DNA of 39,482 nt, from the NCBI GenBank assembly GCA_018715885.1, contig DVKT01000077.1, positions 1 through 39,482 of the forward strand, in the 5' to 3' direction. Of the stretch, positions 24,102-33,047 are shown piece by piece; the first letter of the stretch is position 1, and each line of letters begins with the position of its first letter. Source of the stretch: Caccoplasma intestinavium. GTDB taxonomy: Bacteria; Bacteroidota; Bacteroidia; Bacteroidales; UBA11471. The notes under the pieces are model-generated. The model saw only the letters and a program-made list of their open reading frames with translations. It had not been told where the DNA came from and did not search any database. Made by a program: the position numbers and the translations under genes.

Positions 24102-25598
24102 TTAATAGTCGGCATTTTGGGGATCAAATTCGGTCCACCCTTCAAGCCAATTGTTATTGGCATCGAAAGCTCCGATATAATTTACCTGTTCCATTGAGGA
24201 GAGCTTGCTGTCGTCGAACGAAGCGGCGGTGAGCAGCGGGCTGCCGGTAGCCGGACGATAGTTGGTTCCTACTTCGGTATCGGCTCCCACGAGATTCATC
24301 TCGTCGAGCGTACTTACCCGGTTACCGGTTTGAGCGAGGAAGAAACGGCTCGAAAATGAGGTCTGCGTATTGTCGTAAACGGGTTTTCCGTCGTTGTCAT
24401 AGCCGGTTACCAACACGTCATCGTACGATTTGTTGGCATCGCTGCCGGTGATGCCCATTTCGGCAAACCATATGTTTTGGAGTTTCAACAATCCGTTGGT
24501 AGCGGCGCTTTGGGTATCTCCTTTTTGGTTGTCGAGAATGAGACCGATGGGATAACCTACGGCAATAGAATTGAAGCAGTTCAATCGGCTGTTGCGTCGT
24601 ATCTGCATGGCAGCTTGGAATTTGCCGAGAGCCGAACCATTGTTGGGATATGCTTCACCGCCATTGATGTAATCGGTGGTATTTTCGAAATTGGCATCGA
24701 CAGCCATCGGGCCTATGAAAGTAATGTTGCTGAAAGTAGCGGTCGTGTAGGGATCGACAGCGGCGCCGTCGGCGCAATTGTCCGATTCGAAGCCGTTCGA
24801 TTGCGATGTATCGGCAATACGGGAGTCGCGCACGCTGAGGCCGAATTGTACCTTGCCCGAGAATCCGTTGTCGGTGTCGAACTCATCGTCCCAACCTTTG
24901 TAAGCGACGAGGTATTTGGCATTGACCGTACCGCCGAACCACTCGTAAGAGTCGTCATTGCAGTATGATACCTGTAAGTGGTCTACTTGCGTACCGCTAC
25001 CTACCGAGCCGAATGTAATACCGTTGATTTCCTTGTCGCGTTCGAAAGGATAACCGGCAAATTCTACACGTACATAGCTGATGATACCCGAGTTGTCGCT
25101 GTCATTGCTGCCACCGTGTTTGGTACGGGGACCGCCCTCGATTTGCATTTGTCCCTGATTGTTACGGGCGTTACCGCAGATGATGAGTCCGCCCCAGTCG
25201 CCCGGTTTACGGTTGCCTTTGGCCTCTTCCGAGGTAAATACGATGGGTTTCTGGGCAGTACCCTGAGCATAGAGTTTTCCGCCGGGTTCTACAATGAGAG
25301 CGGCTTTGGTTTGTTTGTCGCCTTTGATGACGGTGCCCGGTTCGATGGTGAGTTCGGCTCCACTGGCGATGTAAACCCAGCCTTTGAGCAAGTAAGTGCC
25401 TTCGGAGAGTGTTTGTTTTCCGGTGAAGACGAACTCCTGATCGCCGTTGCCGATGACGTTGCCGTCGAACAACAGACCGTTGCTGCTTTGGTTTCCTCCG
25501 TTTCCTCCATCGTTGTTGTCATCGTCGTCGCTGCAAGCCGTAACGGCTCCGCATAAGAGGGCAATGAATGCCCAACTCAGAAATTTTCTTGATTTCAT
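24102..25598 (-). CDS. Surface beta-helix lipoprotein paired with TonB receptor
   Basis: A 498-residue lipoprotein. The signal peptide ends in VTACSDDDDNNDG, with lipobox TAC and Cys22. The run of Asp after the cysteine is a typical Bacteroidota surface-export signal. A Gly/Asn-rich linker leads to a long parallel beta-helix with turns such as LKGWVYIASGAELTIEPGTVIKG, LIVEPGGKLYAQGTAQKPIVFTS and DWGGLIICGNA. Relatives in Bacteroidota are sometimes annotated as 'multidrug transporter' without basis and are often found beside TonB receptors. It is the second gene of the receptor operon, 71 nt after the receptor stop. A role in substrate capture at the surface is inference; the ligand is unknown. 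Confidence 0.85.
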   Translation of the reverse strand: MKSRKFLSWAFIALLCGAVTACSDDDDNNDGGNGGNQSSNGLLFDGNVIGNGDQEFVFTGKQTLSEGTYLLKGWVYIASGAELTIEPGTVIKGDKQTKAALIVEPGGKLYAQGTAQKPIVFTSEEAKGNRKPGDWGGLIICGNARNNQGQMQIEGGPRTKHGGSNDSDNSGIISYVRVEFAGYPFERDKEINGITFGSVGSGTQVDHLQVSYCNDDSYEWFGGTVNAKYLVAYKGWDDEFDTDNGFSGKVQFGLSVRDSRIADTSQSNGFESDNCADGAAVDPYTTATFSNITFIGPMAVDANFENTTDYINGGEAYPNNGSALGKFQAAMQIRRNSRLNCFNSIAVGYPIGLILDNQKGDTQSAATNGLLKLQNIWFAEMGITGSDANKSYDDVLVTGYDNDGKPVYDNTQTSFSSRFFLAQTGNRVSTLDEMNLVGADTEVGTNYRPATGSPLLTAASFDDSKLSSMEQVNYIGAFDANNNWLEGWTEFDPQNADY

Positions 25599-25669
25599 TT
25601 TCTGTTTTGTTTTTGATTTGATAATTCCTTTCGGAACAATTATGATTCTATTTTGAAATGGTTATCCTT

Positions 25670-28474
25670 TTAGAACGTGTAGCTTACCGAGAGGTGGAAA
25701 TTACGGCCCGGTTTGTACTGTCGGGTTATTTCTTCGATTTCTTTTTTCTGTCCGTCTTTGGTCGTGATTTTGTCGCGTTGCATAAATGTTACTTTGTCGG
25801 CCAGCAGGTCGCGGACACCGCATTTTATTTCCCAATGTTTTTTAGCTTTCCATGAAAGGCTCAGGTCTATGACATCGCGTGGCATTTCATAGGAATCGGG
25901 TATGCGAACGGTCTCTTCGTTACCGCTGCTTCCTATGTAGCGGCCTACACCAGCTATGCGTTTACCTATGCGGTTGTAGAATACGGCAGCAGTGATGCCT
26001 GTCTTTTCGTTACGATAGGAAAGACCCGTGTTGATGAGGTAGGGCGATTGTCCCTGCATGGGACGGTCTTCTTCCCTATCTCCTTCGGGAAATTCTACAA
26101 GACTCTTGATAAGGGCGCCGTTGAATACGAAGTCGAACGATGGCATACCCATGAATGCGAGGTTTTTGCGTATGTCGACTTCGAGTCCGTAGCTGTATGC
26201 TCCGTCGGCGTTGCGATAAGAATAAACAAGGTCGGTACCCCCGGTTACGGTATAGGTCCATTCTATGGGGTCATCGAAATGTTTGTAGAAGAGAGCGACC
26301 GATATTTGTTCGCCTTTTGTGGGATACCATTCGTAACGCAGGTCGATGTTCTGCACATAGCAGGGACGTAATTCGGTATTACCTTGTACGTTCGAAGCGA
26401 GATCGAAATCATAAAATACCGAAGGAGAAACTTCTCGGAATTCGGGGCGGTTTACCGATTTACCGTAAGAGGCGCGCAACTGATGTTCCTCGTTGAACTT
26501 GTAGGTAGCGTTTACCGAAGGGAAAAAGTCATTGTATTTATAATGTGTGCTTTGTGGGCTTTTTTCGTAATCCCGGGTATTGCGGATAAGTTCCATATCG
26601 TTGTGCTCGAAACGGACACCGGCGTAAAGGTTGAAACCGCCCCACGGCAGGTTTATGCCCACATACCCGGCACCCAGCAGATTGTTGCCGTCGTAGTTGT
26701 TGCGCATTTTCACCTCTTCGAGCAAATAGAGTTTGTCGGCCCCGTAATTTGCATCGGTAAGCAGTTCGGTGGGGAGGTCCATGTGGCGGAACCCTTCGGG
26801 TAGCGTGTTATGGTTGTAATTCCAGTTATAGATAAAACTACGGGTACGGTAACTTCTCGTGCGGTATTCGCCATACGCTCCTGCTTTAATGGAAGGGTTG
26901 AAAGCTCCCCACTCGAAATCGTGGCGGTAGTTGACGTTTGCCGAAGCGATGTGCTCGTCGAGACGGGTAAATTCGCGTGTGATGTCGTTTCCGGTAGAGA
27001 GTGCGAGAACGCCGGTTTCGAGCGCGTCATCTATGAGATATTTGCGGCGGTCGGGCAACAGGCGGTTGGCATAGGCATATCCTGCACTCCAATCGAAATA
27101 ATCGTTTTCGAATGTATGTTTACCCGTAAATTGTCCGTTGTAGGTCGTGCGGCTGCTATAATAGTACTCGGCATTTTCTTCGTGATTGTTTTGCGCACTG
27201 ATGCCGGTACGGTAGGTATAGCGGTCGGTACCTATTTGGTTGAAGATGTTTTTGAACTCGAAGCGGTTGTTTTCGTTTTTGGGAATGAACGTTATGTTCA
27301 GCAACGCACCTATGCGGGCTGTATGGTTGTACTGATCGTCGACACTGCGTCGCAGATAATTGCTGCGGTCGTTGTCGGTATCGTAAGCGCCGAACATCGA
27401 ATTTTCCATATCGAGGTAGGTTTTGAAACTGTTGCTGTAATTGATGGCTCCGATAAGACCTATTTTCCCTCCGGCCGAAAGGCGGCGTATGCGGCTTACA
27501 TCGGCGCTTATGCTCAGATCGCCGACCGGGTGCATGGTGCGTACCTTCCAGTCGTTGTTGAATCCGTTTCCTTGCAAGTCGATACCGTCGCCGGCTATGG
27601 GTTTGAGTGCGGCGTCCATACCACCGTCGAGATGGCGCAAACCGTTGTCGAATCCCAAAAAGTCGGTTTTACTACCTTTATTATGCTTGAAGTCATGGAA
27701 GTGGGTCGCATCGTTGATGTTTCCCCCCACCGATAGCGTAAAGCTGTTTTCGGCAGGCAGATCTTTGGTTGTGAGCAGAATGAATCCGCCGCTGAAATCG
27801 GCCGGATACTCGGGTGCGGGCGATTTTACGATGGCAATGTTTTCGAGTTGCGAGCTGGGTATGATGTCGAAAGAGAATGCTCGTGAGTCGGCCTCGGTGC
27901 TGGGTACGGCACTGCCATTGATCCAAACGTTGTTGTAGCGTTGCGAAAGGCCTCTTACCATCACAAACTTATTGTCGATGATACTGATACCCGGTACGCG
28001 GCGTATGGCTTCGGACGCATCTTTGTCCTGAGCTATTTTTATTTGTTGCGACGATACACCGTTCTGTATCACGAGGCTGGTTTTGGTCGCCGCTATCATG
28101 CCGAGTTCGGTATTTCGACGCATTTGTCCTACGACGACGACTTCATCGAGGGTCTGATCGTCGGGTTTGAGTCTGATGTCGAGAACGAGTGGCGTGCTTT
28201 CGAGAACTTTCAAGTCCGAGAGCGTTTCGCTTTGATAAGAAATGTAGTTGATGATAAGGGTATAAGAACCTATTTTCAAATTTTTCAATTCGAAACTTCC
28301 TGTTTCGTCGGTAAAAGCGGCAGTGGTCGTTCCTACGACCGATACAGTGGCTCCGGCCAGAGGTTCACCGGTAGAGATGTCTTTTACAGTACCTTTTATC
28401 ACAGCGCACCGGGCTGCGACAGGCATGGTGAGAAGAAGGCAGATGACAGTGATAATTTTTGTAAAGCGTTTCAT
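25670..28474 (-). CDS. TonB-dependent receptor with carboxypeptidase-like N-terminal domain
   Basis: A 934-residue outer-membrane receptor for energised uptake. The signal peptide is MKRFTKIITVICLLLTMPVAARC. A carboxypeptidase-regulatory-like beta-sandwich (about residues 24-110) is followed by DEVVVVGQMRR and a plug domain with AIRRVPGISIIDNKFVMVRGLSQRYNNVWINGSAVP. The 22-strand barrel ends in FHLSVSYTF with the terminal Phe signal for outer-membrane assembly. The frame is open 31 codons further, but those residues are not signal-like and the ATG at 28474 fits best. No SusD homologue follows; the partner is a beta-helix lipoprotein. This argues for a metal, phosphate or small-molecule ligand rather than a classic glycan system, though the ligand is not visible. 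Confidence 0.92.
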   Translation of the reverse strand: MKRFTKIITVICLLLTMPVAARCAVIKGTVKDISTGEPLAGATVSVVGTTTAAFTDETGSFELKNLKIGSYTLIINYISYQSETLSDLKVLESTPLVLDIRLKPDDQTLDEVVVVGQMRRNTELGMIAATKTSLVIQNGVSSQQIKIAQDKDASEAIRRVPGISIIDNKFVMVRGLSQRYNNVWINGSAVPSTEADSRAFSFDIIPSSQLENIAIVKSPAPEYPADFSGGFILLTTKDLPAENSFTLSVGGNINDATHFHDFKHNKGSKTDFLGFDNGLRHLDGGMDAALKPIAGDGIDLQGNGFNNDWKVRTMHPVGDLSISADVSRIRRLSAGGKIGLIGAINYSNSFKTYLDMENSMFGAYDTDNDRSNYLRRSVDDQYNHTARIGALLNITFIPKNENNRFEFKNIFNQIGTDRYTYRTGISAQNNHEENAEYYYSSRTTYNGQFTGKHTFENDYFDWSAGYAYANRLLPDRRKYLIDDALETGVLALSTGNDITREFTRLDEHIASANVNYRHDFEWGAFNPSIKAGAYGEYRTRSYRTRSFIYNWNYNHNTLPEGFRHMDLPTELLTDANYGADKLYLLEEVKMRNNYDGNNLLGAGYVGINLPWGGFNLYAGVRFEHNDMELIRNTRDYEKSPQSTHYKYNDFFPSVNATYKFNEEHQLRASYGKSVNRPEFREVSPSVFYDFDLASNVQGNTELRPCYVQNIDLRYEWYPTKGEQISVALFYKHFDDPIEWTYTVTGGTDLVYSYRNADGAYSYGLEVDIRKNLAFMGMPSFDFVFNGALIKSLVEFPEGDREEDRPMQGQSPYLINTGLSYRNEKTGITAAVFYNRIGKRIAGVGRYIGSSGNEETVRIPDSYEMPRDVIDLSLSWKAKKHWEIKCGVRDLLADKVTFMQRDKITTKDGQKKEIEEITRQYKPGRNFHLSVSYTF

Positions 28475-28579
28475 TTGATTCCCATAATTTTTCGACAGCA
28501 AAAGTCGCTCTTTCTCATTACAGGATAAATGCAAAGCGTTGACGTTTCGGTAACAACTGTATGACAATTCGGTTTCATT

Positions 28580-28678
28580 TGTCGTTCCGAACCGAGACCT
28601 ATGGTCGAGTGAGAGGAATCCCGGTGCACTCGTTCGTTGAAAAGAGATTCTTCCTCCCTTGTGGTCGTCAGAATGACA
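28580..28678. repeat. Palindromic repeat unit 5
   Basis: About 99 bp from TGTCGTTCCGAACCGAGAC to CAGAATGACA. Its right half (GAGATTCTTCCTCCCTTG, then GGTCGTCAGAATGACA) nearly matches the right half of the unit at 3061-3144. Confidence 0.75.
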
Positions 28679-28682
28679 GTTA

Positions 28683-28770
28683 TGTCATTCCGAAGCGTTA
28701 GCGAGGAATCTCATGTTACTACTACTTAGGTTGAGATTCTTCATTACACTTCGTCCTATTCAGAATGACA
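28683..28770. repeat. Palindromic repeat unit 6
   Basis: About 88 bp from TGTCATTCCGAAGCGTTAGC to CAGAATGACA, four bases after unit 5. Its left half nearly matches that of the unit at 3061-3144, through AGGAATCTC and TGTTACT. Confidence 0.8.
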
Positions 28771-28941
28771 CAACTGTAAAACATGTTCGAGGAAGATGTT
28801 TTGCTATCGCTCTGCATAGCATCATATATTGTCTTTTTGAGTAAAAGTTTCAACCTGATGGGTCTTTATTATCTGCGTTGTCTTTTTATGGATCAGGTAT
28901 TTGGGAGCAAGAGGCTATGCTTCTGTTTGCAACGATGATAA

Positions 28942-28973
28942 AAAAGGCTATACCATTCTTGGTACAGCCTTTT
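28942..28973 (-). terminator. Terminator after leuS
   Basis: AAAAGGCTATACC and GGTACAGCCTTTT form a 13-bp stem. The only imperfect pair is A-C on the plus strand but G-U in the minus-strand RNA, and a T-run follows on the minus strand. Both point to use by leuS. Confidence 0.88.
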
Positions 28974-28997
28974 AGGGAAGAAAAGATTGATCGGGTA

Positions 28998-31769
28998 TTA
29001 TCCCACGACGATATTGATGAGTTTACCCGGTACGACAATAATCTTTTTAGGAGTTTTCCCGTCGAGCCATTTTGCTGAATTTTCGTGAGCGAGTACTGCT
29101 TTTTCTATCTCGTCCCGGGGGGCTTCGGACGGAAATTCGAGATTGAACCGTACTTTCCCATTAAATGATACGGCGTAATTGACGGTATCTTCTTTGAGGT
29201 ATTCTTCGTTATATGCAGGCCATTGGGCATCGCATACGGTCGTATTGTGTCCCAAAGCGTGCCATAACTCTTCGCTGAGATGCGGAGTGAAAGGCGCGAG
29301 CAGTACGACAATCGGTTCGAGAATATGGCGGTTACGGCATTTCAGTGCCGACAACTCATTGACACATATCATAAAGGCGCTTACCGACGTATTGTAAGAG
29401 AATGTCTCGATGTCGCCACTTACTTTCTTGATAAGTTTGTGCAGGCTTTTGAGTTCCTCTTTCGAAGGTTTGCTGTCGGTAATGGCAAGTTGGTCGCCGT
29501 CGAAGAAAAGATTCCAGAATTTTTTCAGGAAGCGGTGCACGCCGTCGATACCGTTGGTATCCCACGGCTTGCTTTGTTCGATAGGCCCGAGGAACATTTC
29601 GTAGAGGCGCAGCGTATCGGCTCCGTAACGCTCTACGATGTCGTCGGGATTGACGACGTTGTACATCGATTTCGACATTTTTTCTACGGCCCAGCCGCAG
29701 ATGTAACGGCCATCTTCGAGTATGAACTCGGCATTTTTATAGTCGGGCCGCCAGTTACGGAAAGCCTCGATGTCGAGAACATCGTTGCTTACGATGTTTA
29801 CATCTACGTGTATGGGAGTCGTTTCGTATTGACCTTTGAGATTGTACGAGACGAACGTATTGGTGTCTTTGATACGGTACACAAAGTTGGAACGACCTTG
29901 TATCATACCCTGGTTGACGAGCTTTTTGAACGGTTCGTCTTCGCAGACAAATCCTAAATCGAACAGGAATTTGTTCCAGAATCGGCTATAAATAAGGTGT
30001 CCTGTGGCATGTTCGGTTCCTCCGATATAGAGGTCGACATTGCGCCAATAGGTGTCGGCATCTTCCGATACGAGAGCTGCATCGTTGTGGGGATCCATAT
30101 AGCGGAGGTAATAAGCCGACGAGCCGGCAAATCCCGGCATGGTGCACAATTCCAGCGGATAATGGTCTTCGGTTTCCCAATTTTTTGCCCGGCCCAGAGG
30201 CGGTTCTCCCTGTTCGGTGGGGAGAAACTTGTCAATTCCCGGCAACAACAGCGGGAGGCGGCTCTCGTCGAGCATATAGGGAAGGTTGTTTTTGTAGTAG
30301 ACAGGGAACGGTTCGCCCCAATAACGCTGGCGGCTGAAAATGGCATCGCGCAGCCGGTAGTTGACTTTTACGCGGCCTATACCTTTTTCCTTGATAAAGG
30401 CTTTGGTCTTGGCGATCGCCTCTTTTACGGTAAGGCCGTTGAGGTCGAGTCCGTTTCCGCAGGAGTTGATCATGATGCCTTCTTTGGCATCGAAGCTCTC
30501 TTCCGAGACATCGCAACCTTCGATAAGGGGAATGATCGGCAAATCGAAATGTTTGGCGAAAGCATAGTCGCGGCTGTCGTGTGCAGGTACGGCCATGATA
30601 GCACCTGTACCGTAACCGGCCAATACATAATCACTTATCCAGATGGGTATTTCTTTTCCGTTGAGCGGGTTAACGGCGTATGCGCCCGAGAAGACACCGC
30701 TTACGCTTCTATCCATGAGGCGTTCGCGTTCGGTACGGTGTTTGATTTGGTCGATGTAAGCATCGACGGCCGTTTTTTGTTCGGGTGTCGTTACCTGTGC
30801 CACATATTCGCTTTCAGGGGCGAGAACCATGAACGTAACACCGAAAATCGTGTCGGCGCGTGTCGTGAAGATAGTAAAGGTAACGTCGGAACCGACGACC
30901 TTGAATTCCATTTCAGCGCCTTCGGAACGACCTATCCAGTTACGTTGGGTCTCTTTGAGGGAGTCGCTCCAATCGATGGTATCGAGACCGTCGAGCAGAC
31001 GTTGGGCGTAGGCCGATACCCGCAAGCACCACTGACGCATCACTTTTTGCTCGACGGGGTATCCGCCGCGTACCGATACGCCTTCGCTCACTTCGTCGTT
31101 GGCCAGCACGGTTCCCAGTTGGGGACACCAGTTTACCATCGTGTCGCCGAGATAGGCGATGCGGTAGTTGAGCAGGGTTTTCTGTTGTTCTTCCTCGCTC
31201 ATGGCGCACCACTCGTCAGCGGTAAAAGAAAGTTCTTCGGTGCAGGCTGCGTGTACGCCTTCGGTTCCGTTTGTCTCGAAGGCTTCCACCAGAGCATTGA
31301 TGGGGTGGGCTTTCTGCTCATCGTAGTCGTAGTAACTGTTGAACATCTGTATGAAAGCCCATTGCGTCCATTTATAATATTCGGGGTCGCATGTACGTAT
31401 CTCGCGCTCCCAGTCGAAACAGAATCCTATCTTGTCGAGTTGTTCCCGATAGCGGTTGATATTCTTTTCGGTGGTGATGGCGGGGTGTTGTCCCGTCTGT
31501 ATGGCGTATTGTTCGGCGGGCAGCCCGTAAGCGTCGTAACCCATAGGGTGCAACACGTTGAAACCTTTGAGGCGTTTGAAGCGGGCGTAGATATCCGAAG
31601 CGATATATCCGAGGGGGTGTCCTACGTGCAGTCCGGCACCGGAAGGATAGGGAAACATATCCAACACATAGAATTTGGGTTTTTGACGGTTTTCCGTAAC
31701 CCGATAGGTGTGGTTATCTTTCCAATACTGTTGCCATTTCTGCTCGATTTCTCTGAAATTGTAGTCCAT
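28998..31769 (-). CDS. leuS: Leucyl-tRNA synthetase
   Basis: A 923-residue class I aminoacyl-tRNA synthetase that charges tRNA-Leu. MDYNFREIEQKWQQYW begins the family-typical N terminus. The HIGH-type motif is HVGH at 48-51 and the KMSKS motif is at 697-701. Between them lies the CP1 editing domain, with TTRADTIFGVTFMVLAPE and the Asp-containing VPAHDSRDY. The frame is open for 117 more codons upstream to 32120, but that stretch is unrelated to LeuS, contains the promoter and runs antisense into dusB. The ATG at 31769 is therefore used. It ends in its own terminator and is transcribed alone. Confidence 0.97.
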   Translation of the reverse strand: MDYNFREIEQKWQQYWKDNHTYRVTENRQKPKFYVLDMFPYPSGAGLHVGHPLGYIASDIYARFKRLKGFNVLHPMGYDAYGLPAEQYAIQTGQHPAITTEKNINRYREQLDKIGFCFDWEREIRTCDPEYYKWTQWAFIQMFNSYYDYDEQKAHPINALVEAFETNGTEGVHAACTEELSFTADEWCAMSEEEQQKTLLNYRIAYLGDTMVNWCPQLGTVLANDEVSEGVSVRGGYPVEQKVMRQWCLRVSAYAQRLLDGLDTIDWSDSLKETQRNWIGRSEGAEMEFKVVGSDVTFTIFTTRADTIFGVTFMVLAPESEYVAQVTTPEQKTAVDAYIDQIKHRTERERLMDRSVSGVFSGAYAVNPLNGKEIPIWISDYVLAGYGTGAIMAVPAHDSRDYAFAKHFDLPIIPLIEGCDVSEESFDAKEGIMINSCGNGLDLNGLTVKEAIAKTKAFIKEKGIGRVKVNYRLRDAIFSRQRYWGEPFPVYYKNNLPYMLDESRLPLLLPGIDKFLPTEQGEPPLGRAKNWETEDHYPLELCTMPGFAGSSAYYLRYMDPHNDAALVSEDADTYWRNVDLYIGGTEHATGHLIYSRFWNKFLFDLGFVCEDEPFKKLVNQGMIQGRSNFVYRIKDTNTFVSYNLKGQYETTPIHVDVNIVSNDVLDIEAFRNWRPDYKNAEFILEDGRYICGWAVEKMSKSMYNVVNPDDIVERYGADTLRLYEMFLGPIEQSKPWDTNGIDGVHRFLKKFWNLFFDGDQLAITDSKPSKEELKSLHKLIKKVSGDIETFSYNTSVSAFMICVNELSALKCRNRHILEPIVVLLAPFTPHLSEELWHALGHNTTVCDAQWPAYNEEYLKEDTVNYAVSFNGKVRFNLEFPSEAPRDEIEKAVLAHENSAKWLDGKTPKKIIVVPGKLINIVVG

Positions 31770-31811
31770 CGTTATTTCTTTTTGCGCGTACTGTACGCTA
31801 TTTATGCGTTG

Positions 31812-31819
31812 CAAAAGTA
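31812..31819 (-). promoter_or_regulatory. Bacteroidota -7 element for leuS
   Basis: TACTTTTG on the minus strand, 42 nt upstream of the leuS ATG, which confirms the short start. Confidence 0.5.
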
Positions 31820-31945
31820 ATAAAAAAAAGGATATGGTTGTCATGAACCCGTATTTTACGATGATTTGAAAGTTTCTCCCGGAAACAAGTACTCCGATAT
31901 TTGCGAAAAACGGCCGGTTTGTGCGGCGGGTATGCGGGAAATATC

Positions 31946-31953
31946 TAATTTTG
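31946..31953 (+). promoter_or_regulatory. Bacteroidota -7 element for dusB
   Basis: TAATTTTG, 25 nt upstream of the dusB ATG at 31979. A TTTG at 31918-31921 is about 24 nt further up, slightly longer than the usual spacing. Confidence 0.5.
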
Positions 31954-31978
31954 CGTTTCAATCCATAACCATTTGCAG

Positions 31979-32968
31979 ATGAAAATCGGTTCGATCGATT
32001 TAGGAAACCGCCCCTTGTTTCTGGCTCCGATGGAAGACGTAACCAATGCGCCTTTCCGGCTTCTATGCAAGGAATTCGGCGCAGATATGGTAACAACGGA
32101 ATTCGTGTCGAGCGATGCACTTATACGGGCTGTCGATAAGACGCAGGCCAAGTTGTCGATAAGCGATGCCGAACGACCTGTGGCAATACAGATTTACGGC
32201 CGCGATGTCGACTCGATGGTTGAGGCCGCGCGTATTTGCGAAGAGGCTCGGCCCGATATCATCGATTTGAATTTCGGTTGTCCGGTAAAGAAAGTGGCCG
32301 GTAAAGGTGCCGGCTCGGGAATGTTGCGGAATGTGCCGCTGATGCTTGCCATTACACGCGCAGTGGTAAATGCCGTAAAATTGCCTGTAACGGTGAAAAC
32401 CCGTTTGGGCTGGGATCATGATTCCCGTATTATCGTGGAACTGGCCGAGCAGTTGCAGGATTGCGGCATCGCGGCATTGGCTGTCCACGGTCGCACCCGG
32501 AGCCAGATGTACACGGGAGAGGCCGACTGGACGCTTATAGGCAAGATCAAGGAAAATCCCCGTATGACGATTCCCGTCATAGGAAACGGCGACATCACGA
32601 CGCCCGAAGGTGCGCGTGCGGCTTTTGACCGCTATGGAGTGGACGGCGTAATGGTAGGTCGGGCCTCTATCGGTGCCCCGTGGATTTTCGGGGAGATGAA
32701 ACAGTATTTGCGGGAAGGCCGGGTAACATCTTTGCCGGTATCTTGTAAAATGGAGGTGCTGCGCCGTCAGTTGCGGGAGAGTGTGGAACGGCTCGACGAA
32801 CGCAGAGGTATTTTGCATATCCGTCGCCATTTGGCTGCGACATCATTGTTCAAGGGTATTCCTCATTTTAGGGAAACCCGTATCGCCATGCTTCGGGCCG
32901 AAACTTTGGCCGACCTCTACCCTATTCTCGACCGGGTGGAAGATTTGTTACAGGATTCGGCCAACTGA
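31979..32968 (+). CDS. dusB: tRNA-dihydrouridine synthase (DusB type)
   Basis: A 329-residue flavoenzyme that reduces uridine to dihydrouridine in tRNA with FMN and NADPH. Family blocks are LAPMEDVTNAPFRLLC near the N terminus, NFGCPVKK with catalytic Cys101, TVKTRLGWDHDS, VHGRTRSQMYTGEADW, and the FMN phosphate-binding end IGNGDITTPEGARAAFDRYGVDGVMVGRASIGAPWIF. A TTG two codons earlier (31973) is possible, but the ATG is preferred. It is divergent from leuS and convergent with topA, sharing a terminator with the latter. DusB is chosen over DusA or DusC from overall motif spacing and its frequency in Bacteroidota; the symbol is less certain than the family. Confidence 0.93.
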   Translation: MKIGSIDLGNRPLFLAPMEDVTNAPFRLLCKEFGADMVTTEFVSSDALIRAVDKTQAKLSISDAERPVAIQIYGRDVDSMVEAARICEEARPDIIDLNFGCPVKKVAGKGAGSGMLRNVPLMLAITRAVVNAVKLPVTVKTRLGWDHDSRIIVELAEQLQDCGIAALAVHGRTRSQMYTGEADWTLIGKIKENPRMTIPVIGNGDITTPEGARAAFDRYGVDGVMVGRASIGAPWIFGEMKQYLREGRVTSLPVSCKMEVLRRQLRESVERLDERRGILHIRRHLAATSLFKGIPHFRETRIAMLRAETLADLYPILDRVEDLLQDSAN

Positions 32969-32991
32969 TACCCCGGTTGTTGATATAAATT

Positions 32992-33027
32992 AAAAGCGCA
33001 CAATCCATTGATGGACTGTGCGCTTTT
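32992..33027. terminator. Bidirectional terminator between dusB and topA
   Basis: A 17-bp stem pairs AAAAGCGCACAATCCAT with ATGGACTGTGCGCTTTT around a 2-nt gap. The single A-C mismatch on the plus strand becomes G-U in minus-strand RNA. T-runs flank both sides. Confidence 0.9.
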
Positions 33028-33047
33028 TTATAAAGAAAGGCATTTCA

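Larger units (their letters stand above)
28475..28997. other. Repeat-bearing spacer between TonB receptor and leuS
   Basis: This 523-bp spacer contains two palindromic repeat units (28580-28770), about 170 bp with nothing recognisable, and the leuS terminator. No exact TAnnTTTG was found close to the receptor start. A short plus-strand frame crossing into leuS has no recognisable content. Confidence 0.6.

Noticed and set aside
28878..29078. 66-codon plus-strand frame near the leuS terminator
   Set aside because: It crosses the terminator hairpin and the antisense of leuS; no coding evidence.
29997..31820. 607-codon open frame on the plus strand inside leuS
   Set aside because: It is fully antisense to leuS, has no recognisable domain, and arises from codon bias of the real gene.
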